Positions 9,797-18,139 are shown, counted from the first letter of the stretch. The stretch: 64,000 nt of DNA from Rubellimicrobium mesophilum DSM 19309 (GCF_000600335.2 NZ_KK088556.1:38083-102082), one strand, 5' to 3'. Numbers and translations: made by a program. The notes: a model not told the origin generated them from the letters alone.

Positions 9797-10609
9797 TCAG
9801 GACCCCGCCAGCAGTTCCATCGCGGCGGCATGGATTTCGGCATTGGCCGCTGCCAGGAGGCGTCCACCCCCGTGGGCGGGCCGGCCGTCCCAACCGGTCG
9901 CGATCCCGCCCGCCGCCGTCACGACGGCGATGGGGGCCTGCACGTCGTAGGGCTGGAGTCCGGCCTCGATCACCAGGTCCACCTGCCCCGCCGCGAGCAG
10001 CGCGTAGCCGTAGCAGTCCATGCCGTAGCGCACGAGACGCGCCTGGTCGGCCACGCGGCGAAAGGCCCGATGCTCCTCCTCGGTGCCGATCTCGGGGAAG
10101 GTGGTGAGGATCGTGGCCCCGGCGAGCGGACGCGCCGGGGCGGTGCGCAGGCGGGCGGTCCCCAGCGGCCCCGTGACCGAGGCCTCGCCCAAGCCGCCGA
10201 AGAACCGCTCTCCGATGTAGGGCTGGTCGATGATGCCGTAGAGCGGCCCCTCGGCGTCGGAGACGGCGACGAGGACGCCCCAGGTCGGTGTCCCGCTGAT
10301 ATAGCCGCGCGTGCCATCTATGGGATCCAGCACCCAAGTCAGGCCGGAGGTGCCGTCCAGCGTCCCGTATTCCTCCCCCAGGATGCCGTCCTGGGGCCTC
10401 TCCCGTGCCAGGACGGCCCGCATGGCCCGCTCTGCGGCGCGATCCGCCTCGGTCACGGGGTCGAACCGCCCCCCCGGGCCGGGGCCCTTGTCATCGGAAG
10501 CGATCCCCGTGCGGAAATGGCGGAGCGTCTCGGGCCGGGCCGCGTCGGCGAGGGCCTGGGCCGTCCGGATCAGGTGGGCCCGCGTGTCGGGGCTCAGGGT
10601 GTCGCGCAT
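9797..10609 (-). CDS. hisN: Inositol-monophosphatase-family phosphatase (HisN/histidinol-phosphatase type)
   Basis: Mg2+-dependent sugar/histidinol phosphatase, 270 aa. Motifs: ILGEEYG (metal Glu), WVLDPIDGTRGYISG (central DPxDGT), and AGLQPYDVQAPIAVVTAAGG (C-terminal Asp/catalytic region). Among the three IMPase-family genes in this window it most resembles the HisN-type histidinol-phosphatase, because of the GTRGYISGTPTWG and YDVQAPI variants. The symbol is a family guess, since no other histidine gene is adjacent. The start is ATG 10609; the longer frame to 10660 lacks homology. Confidence 0.75.
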   Translation of the reverse strand: MRDTLSPDTRAHLIRTAQALADAARPETLRHFRTGIASDDKGPGPGGRFDPVTEADRAAERAMRAVLARERPQDGILGEEYGTLDGTSGLTWVLDPIDGTRGYISGTPTWGVLVAVSDAEGPLYGIIDQPYIGERFFGGLGEASVTGPLGTARLRTAPARPLAGATILTTFPEIGTEEEHRAFRRVADQARLVRYGMDCYGYALLAAGQVDLVIEAGLQPYDVQAPIAVVTAAGGIATGWDGRPAHGGGRLLAAANAEIHAAAMELLAGS

Positions 10610-10669
10610 CAGGCCGCTCCGCTCCCGGGATCGCCGGGGCGGTATCGCGGCCCGGGGCACCGGGTCAAG

Positions 10670-11044
10670 TCAGGCGGCGTCGCTCAGGACACGAGCGAGG
10701 TCGAAGAGCCGGCGGCGCTGCGTCTCGGGGATCGCGTAGTAGGAGCGCAGGAGCTCCAGCGCCTCGCGGTCCGAGAGGAGGTCGTCGGGCATGTCGGCGA
10801 CCAGGTTGCCATCGACGGGGGCCCGGCTGTCCATCCCCTCGAAGAAGAAGGAGACCGGCACGTTTAGCGCGCCGGCGATGTCCCAGAGCCGGGAGGCGCT
10901 GACCCGATTCGCGCCGGTTTCGTACTTCTGGATCTGCTGGAACTTGATCCCGACCTTGTCAGCCAGTTGCTGCTGAGTCGTGCCAAGCGTCCAGCGCCGA
11001 TGGCGGATGCGTTTGCCCACATGCACGTCGACGGGATGCTTCAT
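10670..11044 (-). CDS. XRE-family transcriptional regulator (PraR/PhrR-like)
   Basis: Cytoplasmic DNA-binding repressor-type protein, 124 aa. The Cro/C1 helix-turn-helix spans about residues 9-64 (HVGKRIRHRRWTLG, then QQLADKVGIKFQQIQKYE, NRVSASRLWDIAGALNVPVS). The tail PETQRRRLFDLARVLSDA is unassigned. The wording of the HTH is close to rhizobial PraR/PhrR. AAGGAAG lies upstream of ATG 11044. The 180-bp region upstream contains an 8-bp inverted repeat around a possible -10 element (11142-11168), consistent with autorepression; this is an inference. Confidence 0.85.
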   Translation of the reverse strand: MKHPVDVHVGKRIRHRRWTLGTTQQQLADKVGIKFQQIQKYETGANRVSASRLWDIAGALNVPVSFFFEGMDSRAPVDGNLVADMPDDLLSDREALELLRSYYAIPETQRRRLFDLARVLSDAA

Positions 11045-11141
11045 GTTGCGCTTCCTTACGTGGTTCCATTTCGTCGCAGCCGCGCCGGACCTTGTAAGGG
11101 GTCGCCCCACCCCCGGGTAGAACAGGCTTCGGTCAGTTTGC

Positions 11142-11168
11142 GTTCCGATGCCTCGGATATATCGGAAC
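11142..11168 (-). promoter_or_regulatory. Candidate operator/promoter of the XRE regulator
   Basis: Perfect inverted repeat GTTCCGAT - 11 nt - ATCGGAAC about 100 bp upstream of the regulator start. Read on the minus strand, TATATC (11161-11156) at its centre would serve as a -10 box. A repressor bound to the arms would block that box, so autoregulation is plausible but unproven. Confidence 0.4.
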
Positions 11169-11222
11169 ACGGATAGGTTGAACAGGTGGGATTTTCCTTA
11201 CCCTTAGCGATCCTGGGACCCG

Positions 11223-12128
11223 TCAGGCGGGCACCGCCCTCGCCATCTCCGCCCCGCTCCGCGCGGGGGAGGAGACCGAACCGCCGAACTCCCGCCGGAT
11301 CAGCTCCACGAGGTCCTTCTGCGCGGGGCTTGCGCCCGAGTCGCGGGAATAGAGGTTGATGTGGACCGACCAGAGCTCGGGCAGCACGCCGCCGTGGTCG
11401 ATCCGCTCCGAGGAGTAGGGCTCGTGTCCCGCGATCGCCGCGTGGATGGCGAGGTCGGCGCTGACCGTGGCATAGACCATCTGGTCCGAGCTGCTCTCGA
11501 TGGCCATCTCCCAGGGGATGCCGACCTCGTCGAGCCGCTTCTGCACGGGCTGGCGGAAGATGCAGTCCCGGCAGAAGGCGATTCGGAGCGGCGAGGACTG
11601 CCAGGCCACGCCGCCGGGCGCGCCGACCCAGATGAGGGGGCTCACCACCAGGGTCTCGGCGCCCGGCCGAGGGCCGTCCTCGGTGGTGAGGATCACGTCG
11701 ATCTCCCCCTTCTCGAAGCCGGCCTGGAGCATCCGGGTGTAGTCGGACAGCAGGTTCACCTTCACGCGCGGGTAGTCCCGGGCGAATCGGCGCAGGACCT
11801 GCGGCACCGCCGGATAGACGATGTCGAAGGGCACACCGAGCACGATCTCCCCCGCCTCGTCCCGGGCCGAGAGCCGCCGCCAGGCTTCGTCGTTGATCGA
11901 CAGCATCCGCCGGGCATAGCCCACCAGGAGCTCGCCGCAGGGCGTCAGCGACACGCCGCGCCCCGTCCGGTCGAGAAGCTCCAACCCCAGGGTCTCCTCG
12001 AGCCTCTTGAGCTGCATGGAGACCGCCGACTGCGTCAGGTGCACGAGGCCCGCGGCCTTGGTCACGCTGCCGGTATCCGCGACCGTCACCAGCGAGCGGA
12101 GGGAGGCCAGGTCGAGGTTGCGGGGCAT
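11223..12128 (-). CDS. LysR-family transcriptional regulator
   Basis: A 301-aa LTTR. The winged HTH is at residues 5-64 (SLRSLVTVADTGSVTKAAGL, SAVSMQLKRLEETLG), followed by a periplasmic-binding-like effector domain from about 90 (GEIVLGVPFDIVYPAVPQVL). AGGAGATGTGAT precedes the ATG at 12128, a good ribosome-binding site. It is transcribed away from the DUF1127 gene at 12263; LTTRs often control the divergent neighbour, so that gene is the first target to test. The ligand cannot be predicted. Confidence 0.9.
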   Translation of the reverse strand: MPRNLDLASLRSLVTVADTGSVTKAAGLVHLTQSAVSMQLKRLEETLGLELLDRTGRGVSLTPCGELLVGYARRMLSINDEAWRRLSARDEAGEIVLGVPFDIVYPAVPQVLRRFARDYPRVKVNLLSDYTRMLQAGFEKGEIDVILTTEDGPRPGAETLVVSPLIWVGAPGGVAWQSSPLRIAFCRDCIFRQPVQKRLDEVGIPWEMAIESSSDQMVYATVSADLAIHAAIAGHEPYSSERIDHGGVLPELWSVHINLYSRDSGASPAQKDLVELIRREFGGSVSSPARSGAEMARAVPA

Positions 12129-12262
12129 ATCACATCTCCTGATGACTTACCCATCCAACATTCATTTCACTTATGTCCCGCGGAGGCTCATTTATCAAGC
12201 ATCGGAATGACGGAGACCCCGGTCATCACGAAATTGAAGCCCGGCTATTGGAGGAAACGATC

Positions 12263-12478
12263 ATGGAACGTGCTCTTTCGACGACCCACGGCTCCCACCG
12301 GACGGGGGGCCTCCGGCCTCTCGGCCGGTTCGTGGGCCTCATGTCCCTCGGACGTTCGCGCCGCCGTCTGGGCGAACTCGAGGATCATCTCCTGCGCGAC
12401 ATCGGCCTGACCGCGGCCGAGGCGCGGCGCGAAGCCGAAAAGCCGGTCTGGAATGCGCCGGCCCATTGGCTGCGCTAA
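12263..12478 (+). CDS. DUF1127 small protein
   Basis: A 71-aa basic protein with a C-terminal DUF1127 (YjiS-like) motif, about residues 32-62: SRRRLGELEDHLLRDIGLTAAEARREAEKPVW. Small Arg-rich DUF1127 proteins in alphaproteobacteria have been linked to RNA-binding and to phosphate/nutrient and growth-transition phenotypes. GGAGG lies 8 nt before ATG 12263, which decides against the longer open frame from 12173. Divergent from the LysR regulator. Confidence 0.82.
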   Translation: MERALSTTHGSHRTGGLRPLGRFVGLMSLGRSRRRLGELEDHLLRDIGLTAAEARREAEKPVWNAPAHWLR

Positions 12479-12500
12479 ATTCAGCAGCTCTGGATCTTGT

Positions 12501-12529
12501 CTTGAAAAGCCCGACCCCTCTTCCAATAT
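12501..12529 (+). promoter_or_regulatory. Possible RpoH-type promoter of the Bax-inhibitor-1 gene
   Basis: CTTGAA (12501-12506), a 16-nt spacer and CCAATAT (12523-12529) resemble the alphaproteobacterial heat-shock sigma pattern (CTTGAA / CCATAT). It lies 58 bp upstream of the YccA/Bax-inhibitor-1 start. Pattern match by eye only. Confidence 0.3.
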
Positions 12530-12586
12530 GCAGCCGCGAGGGCGCCGTAGGCCACACGGCGTCCCTGAGGCAACTCGGAGGGTTCC

Positions 12587-13369
12587 ATGGCTGACTACAC
12601 CACGATCCGCGCGCGCACGGCCGGCACCCAAGCCGCGCGGATCGACGAAGGGCTTCGCGCCTACATGAATCGGGTCTACGGCACGATGTCCGTCGGCATG
12701 CTGATCACGGGGGCCGCCGCCTGGGCGATCGCCGGGCTGTCGGTCACGAGCGATCCGACGGGCGCGGCCGCGCAGATCGGCGCCAACGAATACCTGACCA
12801 ACTTCGGCTACGCGCTCTACGCCTCGCCGCTGAAGTGGGTCGTGATGTTCCTGCCGCTGGTGATGGTCTTCGCCTTCTCGGCCGCGCTGAACCGGATGTC
12901 CGCCGCGGCGGCGCAGGTCTTCTTCTACGTCTATGCCCTCGCGATGGGCGCCTCGCTGAGCTCGATCTTCCTCGTGTTCACGGGCACCTCGATCGCGCAG
13001 GTCTTCCTCGTCACCGCGATCGCCTTCGCGGGCCTGTCGCTCTACGGCTACACGACCAAGCGCGACCTGAGCGCGATGGGCACCTTCCTGATGATGGGCC
13101 TGATCGGTCTCGTCGTCGCGATGATCGTGAACATCTTCCTGGCCTCCCCGGCGATGAGCTTCGCGATCTCGGCCATCGGCGTGCTGATCTTCGCGGGCCT
13201 GACGGCCTACGATACCCAGACCATCAAGGGGACCTACGTGGCCCACGCCACGCAAGGCGACTCGGAGTGGCTGGGCAAGGCGGCCGTGATGGGCGCGCTG
13301 CAGCTCTACCTCGACTTCATCAACCTCTTCATGTTCCTGCTGCAGTTCATGGGCGACCGCCGGAGCTGA
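12587..13369 (+). CDS. Bax inhibitor-1/YccA family membrane protein
   Basis: An inner-membrane protein of 260 aa with about seven hydrophobic segments from residue 30 onward and the BI-1 C-terminal pattern TAYDTQTIKGTYV ... LGALQLYLDFINLFMFLLQFMG (here MGALQLYLDF). YccA-like members interact with the FtsH protease; others are calcium-leak channels. The N-terminus MADYTTIRAR is soluble. GGAGGG lies shortly before the ATG. A strong terminator follows at 13395, so it is probably monocistronic. Confidence 0.92.
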   Translation: MADYTTIRARTAGTQAARIDEGLRAYMNRVYGTMSVGMLITGAAAWAIAGLSVTSDPTGAAAQIGANEYLTNFGYALYASPLKWVVMFLPLVMVFAFSAALNRMSAAAAQVFFYVYALAMGASLSSIFLVFTGTSIAQVFLVTAIAFAGLSLYGYTTKRDLSAMGTFLMMGLIGLVVAMIVNIFLASPAMSFAISAIGVLIFAGLTAYDTQTIKGTYVAHATQGDSEWLGKAAVMGALQLYLDFINLFMFLLQFMGDRRS

Positions 13370-13394
13370 CCGGAGCGTGACAGGATCGACCAGG

Positions 13395-13421
13395 GGGCCG
13401 GCGGAGACGCCGGCCCTTTTT
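13395..13421 (+). terminator. Rho-independent terminator after the Bax-inhibitor-1 gene
   Basis: A 9-bp GC stem (13395-13403 with 13408-13416), a GAGA tetraloop and a run of five T at 13417-13421. It ends 7 bp before the stop codon of the convergent GNAT gene and might also act on that strand. Confidence 0.9.
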
Positions 13422-13427
13422 CTTATT

Positions 13428-13919
13428 TCATAGGTCCCGCTCCATCTCGACGGCCGGGAAGTCGGCACCACCGAAGCGGAGCAGGATCGGGCGCAGGGGC
13501 CGGAAGCCCAAGGCCTCGTAGAAGCGCACGGCGGTCAGGGTGGAGAGCGAGGAGAGCCGCTGCGCCCCGGCCTCGCGCGCGTCCAGCATCACCTGCTCCA
13601 TGACCGCCCGCCCGACCCCCTGCCGCGCGACCCTCGCGTCGGTGGCGACATGGCGGACATGGCCCAGGCCAGGCACCACGGGACCGCCGGAGGGCGGCTC
13701 GGGCGACCAGCCGCCGGCTCCGAGAAGCCGCCCCTCCTCCTCGGCCAGGAAGTAGCGCCCCGAGGCAATTAGCCTTGGCTGCGCCCGCGCCATGCGGGGA
13801 AGCGCGAGGACCAGCGTGGAGGGAGGATAGTCGGCCCTGAGCTGCGGCCCGTAGGACCGCCCGAGCAGCGCGTCCACGGCGCCGATGTCGTCAGGCGTGG
13901 CGCGGCGGACGGTCAGCAT
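13428..13919 (-). CDS. GNAT-family N-acetyltransferase
   Basis: A 163-aa cytoplasmic acyl-CoA N-acetyltransferase fold. The acetyl-CoA loop is DARVARQGVGRAVMEQ (about 93-108), preceded by the strand LGHVRHVATD and followed by LSSLSTLTAVRFYEALGFRPL, a typical GNAT C-terminal strand/helix. The substrate is unknown. It begins with ATG 13919 and sits between two genes of unrelated function. Confidence 0.87.
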   Translation of the reverse strand: MLTVRRATPDDIGAVDALLGRSYGPQLRADYPPSTLVLALPRMARAQPRLIASGRYFLAEEEGRLLGAGGWSPEPPSGGPVVPGLGHVRHVATDARVARQGVGRAVMEQVMLDAREAGAQRLSSLSTLTAVRFYEALGFRPLRPILLRFGGADFPAVEMERDL

Positions 13920-13992
13920 GGGTCCCCCCGAACGGACGAAGGGGCCGCGTGCGGCACACGCGACCCCCGTCAGATCGAACCCGAAGGACGGG

Positions 13993-14160
13993 TTACTTGA
14001 TCTTGCCTTCCTTGTACTCGACGTGCTTGCGCACGACGGGGTCGTACTTACGGACCGTCATCTTCTCGGTCATGGTGCGGGCGTTCCTCTTGGTGACGTA
14101 GAAGTGCCCGGTGCCCGCCGAGGAGTTGAGGCGGATCTTGATGGTGGTCGGCTTGGCCAT
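13993..14160 (-). CDS. rpmG: 50S ribosomal protein L33
   Basis: A 55-aa ribosomal protein: [20 protein letters not shown] then [20 protein letters not shown] and [15 protein letters not shown]. It is the cysteine-free form (no CxxC zinc pairs), so it is a zinc-independent L33. It lies downstream of rnpB on the same strand with its own predicted promoter at 14215-14242. A small hairpin (AACCCG/CGGGTT) covers the stop codon. Confidence 0.96.
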   Translation of the reverse strand: MAKPTTIKIRLNSSAGTGHFYVTKRNARTMTEKMTVRKYDPVVRKHVEYKEGKIK

Positions 14161-14214
14161 GTGCGTCTCTCCCGTCGCGGGAGGTGGCCCGCGTGAATCT
14201 CGGATGAAGCCCGC

Positions 14215-14242
14215 CTTCTAGCGGCAAGGGCGTTGGTGTCAA
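14215..14242 (-). promoter_or_regulatory. Predicted sigma-70-type promoter of rpmG
   Basis: On the minus strand TTGACA (14242-14237), a 16-nt spacer and TAGAAG (14220-14215) lie about 55 bp upstream of the rpmG start and just beyond the 3' end of rnpB. The -35 box is a perfect consensus. Confidence 0.6.
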
Positions 14243-14264
14243 CCCGCCAAAGGCGGCGAGAGGC

Positions 14265-14651
14265 GCGCGGACGGCCTGTAAGCCGGATTCTGTCCGGGGG
14301 CCGAAGCCCCCTGGATGACCATTCCTCTCGATCCGCCGTTGCCGACGGACCTCTAGCTGCCAACCCGGGTTCCTCGGGCTGAAGCATCCCTGCCTTGCGG
14401 CGCGGAACCCCTATTTGGCATTGCTCCCGGTGGGGCTTGCCGTGCCGGTCCGGTTGCCCGTCCCGCGGTGGGCTCTTGCCCCACCGTTTCACCTTTTCCC
14501 CGACCAGGTCGGGGTAGTCTGTTCTCTGTGGCGCTTTCCCTCGGGTTTCCCCGGCCGGGCGTTACCCGGCACCGTGCTTTCCGGAGTCCGGACTTTCCTC
14601 GTGGGCCCAGGGTCGCCCCTTTGGCCCCCGCGGTCATCCAGCCATCCGCGC
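14265..14651 (-). ncRNA. rnpB: RNase P RNA (bacterial type A)
   Basis: The catalytic RNA that removes 5' leaders from tRNA precursors, about 387 nt. Conserved pieces on the minus strand include GGCTGGATGACCGCGG, GAGGAAAGTCCGGACTCC near the 5' end, CACGGTGCCGGGTAACGCC, GGTGAAACGGTGGGGCAAGA, GCCAAATAGGGGTTCC and AGAATCCGGCTTACAGGCCG near the 3' end. The ends were set from helix P1: 14641-14651 pairs with 14265-14275 over 11 positions with one G-U. A promoter at 14658-14686 predicts a start within a base or two of 14651. Confidence 0.96.
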
Positions 14652-14657
14652 CGGGCC

Positions 14658-14686
14658 GATCTAGGCGGCCGACGCCCGGTGGTCAA
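14658..14686 (-). promoter_or_regulatory. Promoter of rnpB, embedded in the end of the amidase gene
   Basis: On the minus strand TTGACC (14686-14681), a 17-nt spacer and TAGATC (14663-14658) sit 6-7 nt before the inferred 5' end of RNase P RNA. The first three bases of the -10 box are the TAG stop codon of the upstream amidase gene. Confidence 0.7.
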
Positions 14687-15275
14687 CCGGGAAGCGGCGA
14701 GCGAGGTCGAGCGCGGCGCCGGCGTCCCGGGGCGAGACCGGCCCCTCGGCCCATGGCCGGAAACGCAGGCGGAAGGCCCGCAGCAGGAGGTCCGGCGGGA
14801 GCGCAGGATCGTAGCCAAAGGAACGGAGCGCGGGGAGGAGGTCCTGCGGGTCGCCCTCTCCCTCCTCTGGCCAGACCGAGAGGCCGGCGCGGGCGAGGCG
14901 CCGCCAGTCGAAGCGCGGGCCTGGGTCGGCCTTGCGCGTGGGGGCCATGTCGGAATGGCCGATGACCCGCTCGGGCGGGATGGACCATCGGGCCAGTATG
15001 TCGCCTACCAACCGCTCCAGCGCGAGCATCTGCGGGTGCGCGTAGGGATGCGTGCCCCGATTCTGGAGCTCGATGCCGATCGAGCGGGAGTTGACGTCCG
15101 TGACCTCGCCCCACCGACCCGCGCCGGCGTGCCAGGCGCGCCGCTCCTCGGGGACGAGGGACATGACCTCTCCGTCCTCGGCAATGAGGTAGTGGGCCGA
15201 AACCTCGGCCACGGGGTCGCAGAGCCGCTCCAGCGATTCCCTGGCCGTGGCCATCGCGGTGTAGTGGATCACCAC
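14661..15275 (-). CDS. N-acetylmuramoyl-L-alanine amidase (AmpD-like)
   Basis: Zinc amidase cutting muropeptides between N-acetylmuramic acid and L-alanine (Amidase_2 fold), at least 204 aa. Zinc and catalytic residues are in VVIHYTAM (His), the AHYLI region, AWHAGAGRWG, SIGIEL, VIGHSDMAPTRKADPG (His, Asp). The annotated start is GTG 15275, but family-like residues (SPNHGERRGGVRPDLV) continue upstream in frame to about 15315 without an ATG, GTG or TTG. The only codon available at the upstream gene's stop is CTG 15329 (overlapping TGA). The true start is therefore uncertain. No signal peptide is visible, suggesting a cytoplasmic recycling enzyme. Confidence 0.85.
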   Translation of the reverse strand: MVIHYTAMATARESLERLCDPVAEVSAHYLIAEDGEVMSLVPEERRAWHAGAGRWGEVTDVNSRSIGIELQNRGTHPYAHPQMLALERLVGDILARWSIPPERVIGHSDMAPTRKADPGPRFDWRRLARAGLSVWPEEGEGDPQDLLPALRSFGYDPALPPDLLLRAFRLRFRPWAEGPVSPRDAGAALDLARRFPVDHRASAA

Positions 15276-15325
15276 GAGGTCGGGACGGACGCCGCCCCGA
15301 CGCTCGCCGTGGTTGGGGGAGAGGC

Positions 15326-16279
15326 TCAGCCCCGACCCACGGCCGCGCGGAACGGCGCGGGGTCCCAGGCGCAGGCGAAGCCATCCCCGTCGGGGTCGAG
15401 GCCCAGGGAGTCCTTGTCCGGCCCGCCTCGGGCCAGGAAGTCGCGCTGCGCCTCGTCGGCGGTGCGGTACTTGGCGCAGTTCCGTTCGGCCCGGCCCTCG
15501 CGGGCGAAGAGGACGAAGCGCGAATACCAGGGCTGGCCGACCGAGTTCGGCGCGCTCAGGGCATATTGGACGATGTTCGGGCCGGTGTCGGCGGGCGGCG
15601 CCGGCAGGGCCTGCGGCTGCAGGACCTGATATTGCGCGGCCTGCTGCGCGCGCCGGGCCGCGTCGGATTCGATCGATTCGCGCGAGGAGACGGCCTGGAA
15701 GTCCTGCTCGTCCGAGATGCCGCCGGTGTTGCCGGGGACCGTGCCGACGAGGGTTGGCGCGGCGTTGCTGGGCGAGGCTTCGAGGCCGGTGGCGCGCATC
15801 ACGTTGACGTCGCCGGCCACGCCGCTCGAGGCGACGCTGACGAGGCCGTTGCCGGCGGGCGCGGGGGCGGCGGGGAGCGGCACGGAGGAGGTGAAGGCCC
15901 CCGAGGTCGGCGCCGGAGCGCCGGCCACGGGTGCGGCCGACGAGACGCCCGGGTAGGGCGCGGCGGAGGAGACGCCGGGAAGCGGCGCGCCGATCGGGCC
16001 GCTCGACACCGGCGCCACGCCGATCCCGGCGGCGCTGAGGGCCGAGCTTGGGATGCCGCCGGGCGGCACGGGTGCCGGAGAGGTCGGTGTGGCCATGCCG
16101 TAGGGCGAGGTCGCCACCGTTCCGGGGGCGGCGAAGCCCGTCGGCGCCGCGCCGGTCAGCTCAGCCTCGCGCTGGTAGCTGCCGTAGTCGCCGAATCCGA
16201 CGCCCTGGCTCGGCGGCGCGGGCTGCGCGCAGCCGGCCAGCAGAAGCCCCAACGTCCCCAGAACCATCAGTCCGCGCAT
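15326..16279 (-). CDS. Lipoprotein with C-terminal Excalibur calcium-binding domain
   Basis: A 317-aa exported lipoprotein. The signal peptide MRGLMVLGTLGLLLAGC has a lipobox cysteine at residue 17. A long Pro/Ala/Ser/Gly-rich, low-complexity linker follows (about 18-225), including repeated GVSSAAP units, and then a C-terminal Excalibur domain: NCAKYRTADEAQRDFLARGG, then LDPDGDGFACAWDP with the DxDxDG calcium loop. GGAGGG 6 nt before ATG 16279 sets the start. The function is unknown; envelope attachment with a surface-exposed small domain is the natural reading. Confidence 0.82.
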   Translation of the reverse strand: MRGLMVLGTLGLLLAGCAQPAPPSQGVGFGDYGSYQREAELTGAAPTGFAAPGTVATSPYGMATPTSPAPVPPGGIPSSALSAAGIGVAPVSSGPIGAPLPGVSSAAPYPGVSSAAPVAGAPAPTSGAFTSSVPLPAAPAPAGNGLVSVASSGVAGDVNVMRATGLEASPSNAAPTLVGTVPGNTGGISDEQDFQAVSSRESIESDAARRAQQAAQYQVLQPQALPAPPADTGPNIVQYALSAPNSVGQPWYSRFVLFAREGRAERNCAKYRTADEAQRDFLARGGPDKDSLGLDPDGDGFACAWDPAPFRAAVGRG

Positions 16280-16305
16280 GTGTCCCTCCATGGCAGCGGG
16301 CGCCC

Positions 16306-17792
16306 CTACCACCACTTTGCCGGCTTTGCCAAGAACCCGGCTGCACGTTCCAGTGAGTATGCGACATTCAGGAGGTCGCCTTCCTCCCACGGTCGCCCGA
16401 TGAGCTGGAGCCCGAGCGGGAGCCCCTGCCTGTCGAGCCCCGCCGGGACCGAGATGCCGGGAAGCCCAGCGAGGTTCACGGTCACGGTGAAGACGTCGTT
16501 GAGGTACATCTGCACCGGGTCGGCGTTGGCCATCTCGCCCAGTCCGAAGGCCGCCGAGGGCGTGGCGGGCGTCAGGATGGCGTCGATGCCGTCCGCGAAG
16601 GCCAGCTCGAAGTCGCGCTTGATGAGGGTGCGGACCTTGCGGGCGCGGTTGTAATAGGCGTCGTAGAAGCCGGCCGAGAGGACGTAGGTCCCGACCATGA
16701 TGCGGCGCTGGACCTCGGGGCCGAAGCCCTCGGCGCGGGTCTTCTCGTACATGTCGGTGATGCCGTCGCCTTGGGCGAGCTTGGCACGGTGGCCGAAGCG
16801 GACGCCGTCGTAGCGGGCGAGGTTGGAGGACGCCTCGGCGGGGCGATCACGTAGTAGCAGGGCAGCGCGTACTTGGTGTGCGGGAGCGAGATGTCCCGGA
16901 TCTCGGCGCCCGCGTCCTGGAGCATCTCGCGGCCCTTGGCCCAGAGCGCCTCGATCTCCTCGGGCATCCCGTCCATGCGGTATTCGCGCGGGATGCCGAT
17001 GACCTTGCCCCGGATGTCGCCGGTGAGCATCGCCTCGAAGTCGGGGACGGGAATGTCGGCCGAGGTCGAGTCCTTGGGGTCGTGGCCGGACATGGCGCGG
17101 AGCATGATCGCGGCGTCGCGCACGTCCTTGGTCATCGGCCCCGCCTGGTCGAGCGAAGAGGCGAAGGCGATGATGCCCCAGCGGCTCACGCGGCCGTAGG
17201 TGGGCTTGATCCCGGTGATTCCGACGAAGGCTGCGGGCTGGCGGATCGAGCCGCCGGTGTCTGTCCCCGTCGCCGCCGCGCAAAGGTCGGCCGCCACCGC
17301 CGCCGCCGAGCCCCCCGAGGAGCCGCCGGGGGTCAGCGCCGCCCCGTCGTTGCCGCGCCGCCAGGGGTTCACGGCGTTGCCGTAGCACGAGGTCTCGTTG
17401 GACGAACCCATCGCGAACTCGTCCATGTTGAGCTTGCCCAGCATGACGGCGCCCTGCTTGTGGAGCTGGGTGGTCACGGTGGACTCGTAGGGCGGCTTGA
17501 AGCCCGCTAGGATGCGCGAGGCGGCCTGGGAGGGCACGCCCTCGGTGCAGAAGAGGTCCTTGATGCCCAGCGGGATGCCGCAGAGGTCGGGCGACATCCC
17601 GGCGTTGAGGCGGGTCTGCGCGAAGCCGGCTTGGCTCCGGGCGATCTCGGGCGTCTTGTGGACGTAGGCGTTGAGCGCGTCGGCCTGGTCGATGGCGGCG
17701 AGGTAGGCCTCGGCCAGCTCGGGCGCGGTGAAGGTCTTGGCGCGGAGGCCGTCGCGGGCCTCGGCCACGGTCAGCTTGGTCAGGTCCGTCAT
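16306..17792 (-). CDS. gatA: Asp-tRNA(Asn)/Glu-tRNA(Gln) amidotransferase subunit A (frame disrupted)
   Basis: Amidase subunit of GatCAB, which converts mischarged Glu-tRNA(Gln) and Asp-tRNA(Asn); about 495 aa when repaired. The catalytic Lys is in [10 protein letters not shown], cis-Ser and Ser in [15 protein letters not shown] and [14 protein letters not shown]. After YYVIAP the reading continues in another frame with [20 protein letters not shown] to the C-terminal [14 protein letters not shown]. One missing base in the G/C run at 16840-16843 explains this. Because alphaproteobacteria that use GatCAB depend on it, a real null is unlikely. The start overlaps the gatC stop (ATGA). Confidence 0.9.
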
Positions 17793-18076
17793 TCGACCAC
17801 CTTGGGCACGGCGAAGAAGCCCTCGCGGGCGTCGGGAGCGTTCAGGAGGACCTTGTCCTGCTGGTTGCCGTCGGTGACGACGTCCTGCCGGCGCTTGAGG
17901 CGCATGGGGGTGACGGAAGTCATGGGCTCCACGCCCTCGACGTCCACCTCGTTCAGCTGCTCGATGAAGCCGAGGATCGCGTCGAACTCCCGCGCGAGGG
18001 CGGGCAGGCGCTCCTCCTCGACGCGGATGCGGGCGAGATGCGCCACGCGTCGGGCGGTGTCGGTGTCGATGGCCAT
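17789..18076 (-). CDS. gatC: Asp/Glu-tRNA amidotransferase subunit C
   Basis: A 95-aa GatC, the small subunit that wraps around and stabilises Gat[21 protein letters not shown] and the [22 protein letters not shown] segment are characteristic, as is the C-terminal FFAVPKVVE. It is upstream of and overlaps gatA by 4 nt, so it is translationally coupled. gatB is not in the window, as is usual when gatCA stands alone. Confidence 0.95.
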   Translation of the reverse strand: MAIDTDTARRVAHLARIRVEEERLPALAREFDAILGFIEQLNEVDVEGVEPMTSVTPMRLKRRQDVVTDGNQQDKVLLNAPDAREGFFAVPKVVE

Positions 18077-18139
18077 GGGGTCCCTCGCAGTTCCGGCGGG
18101 TGTTAGCGCCGGAGCGGGCCCATCGCAAGGGCGAGGGGG

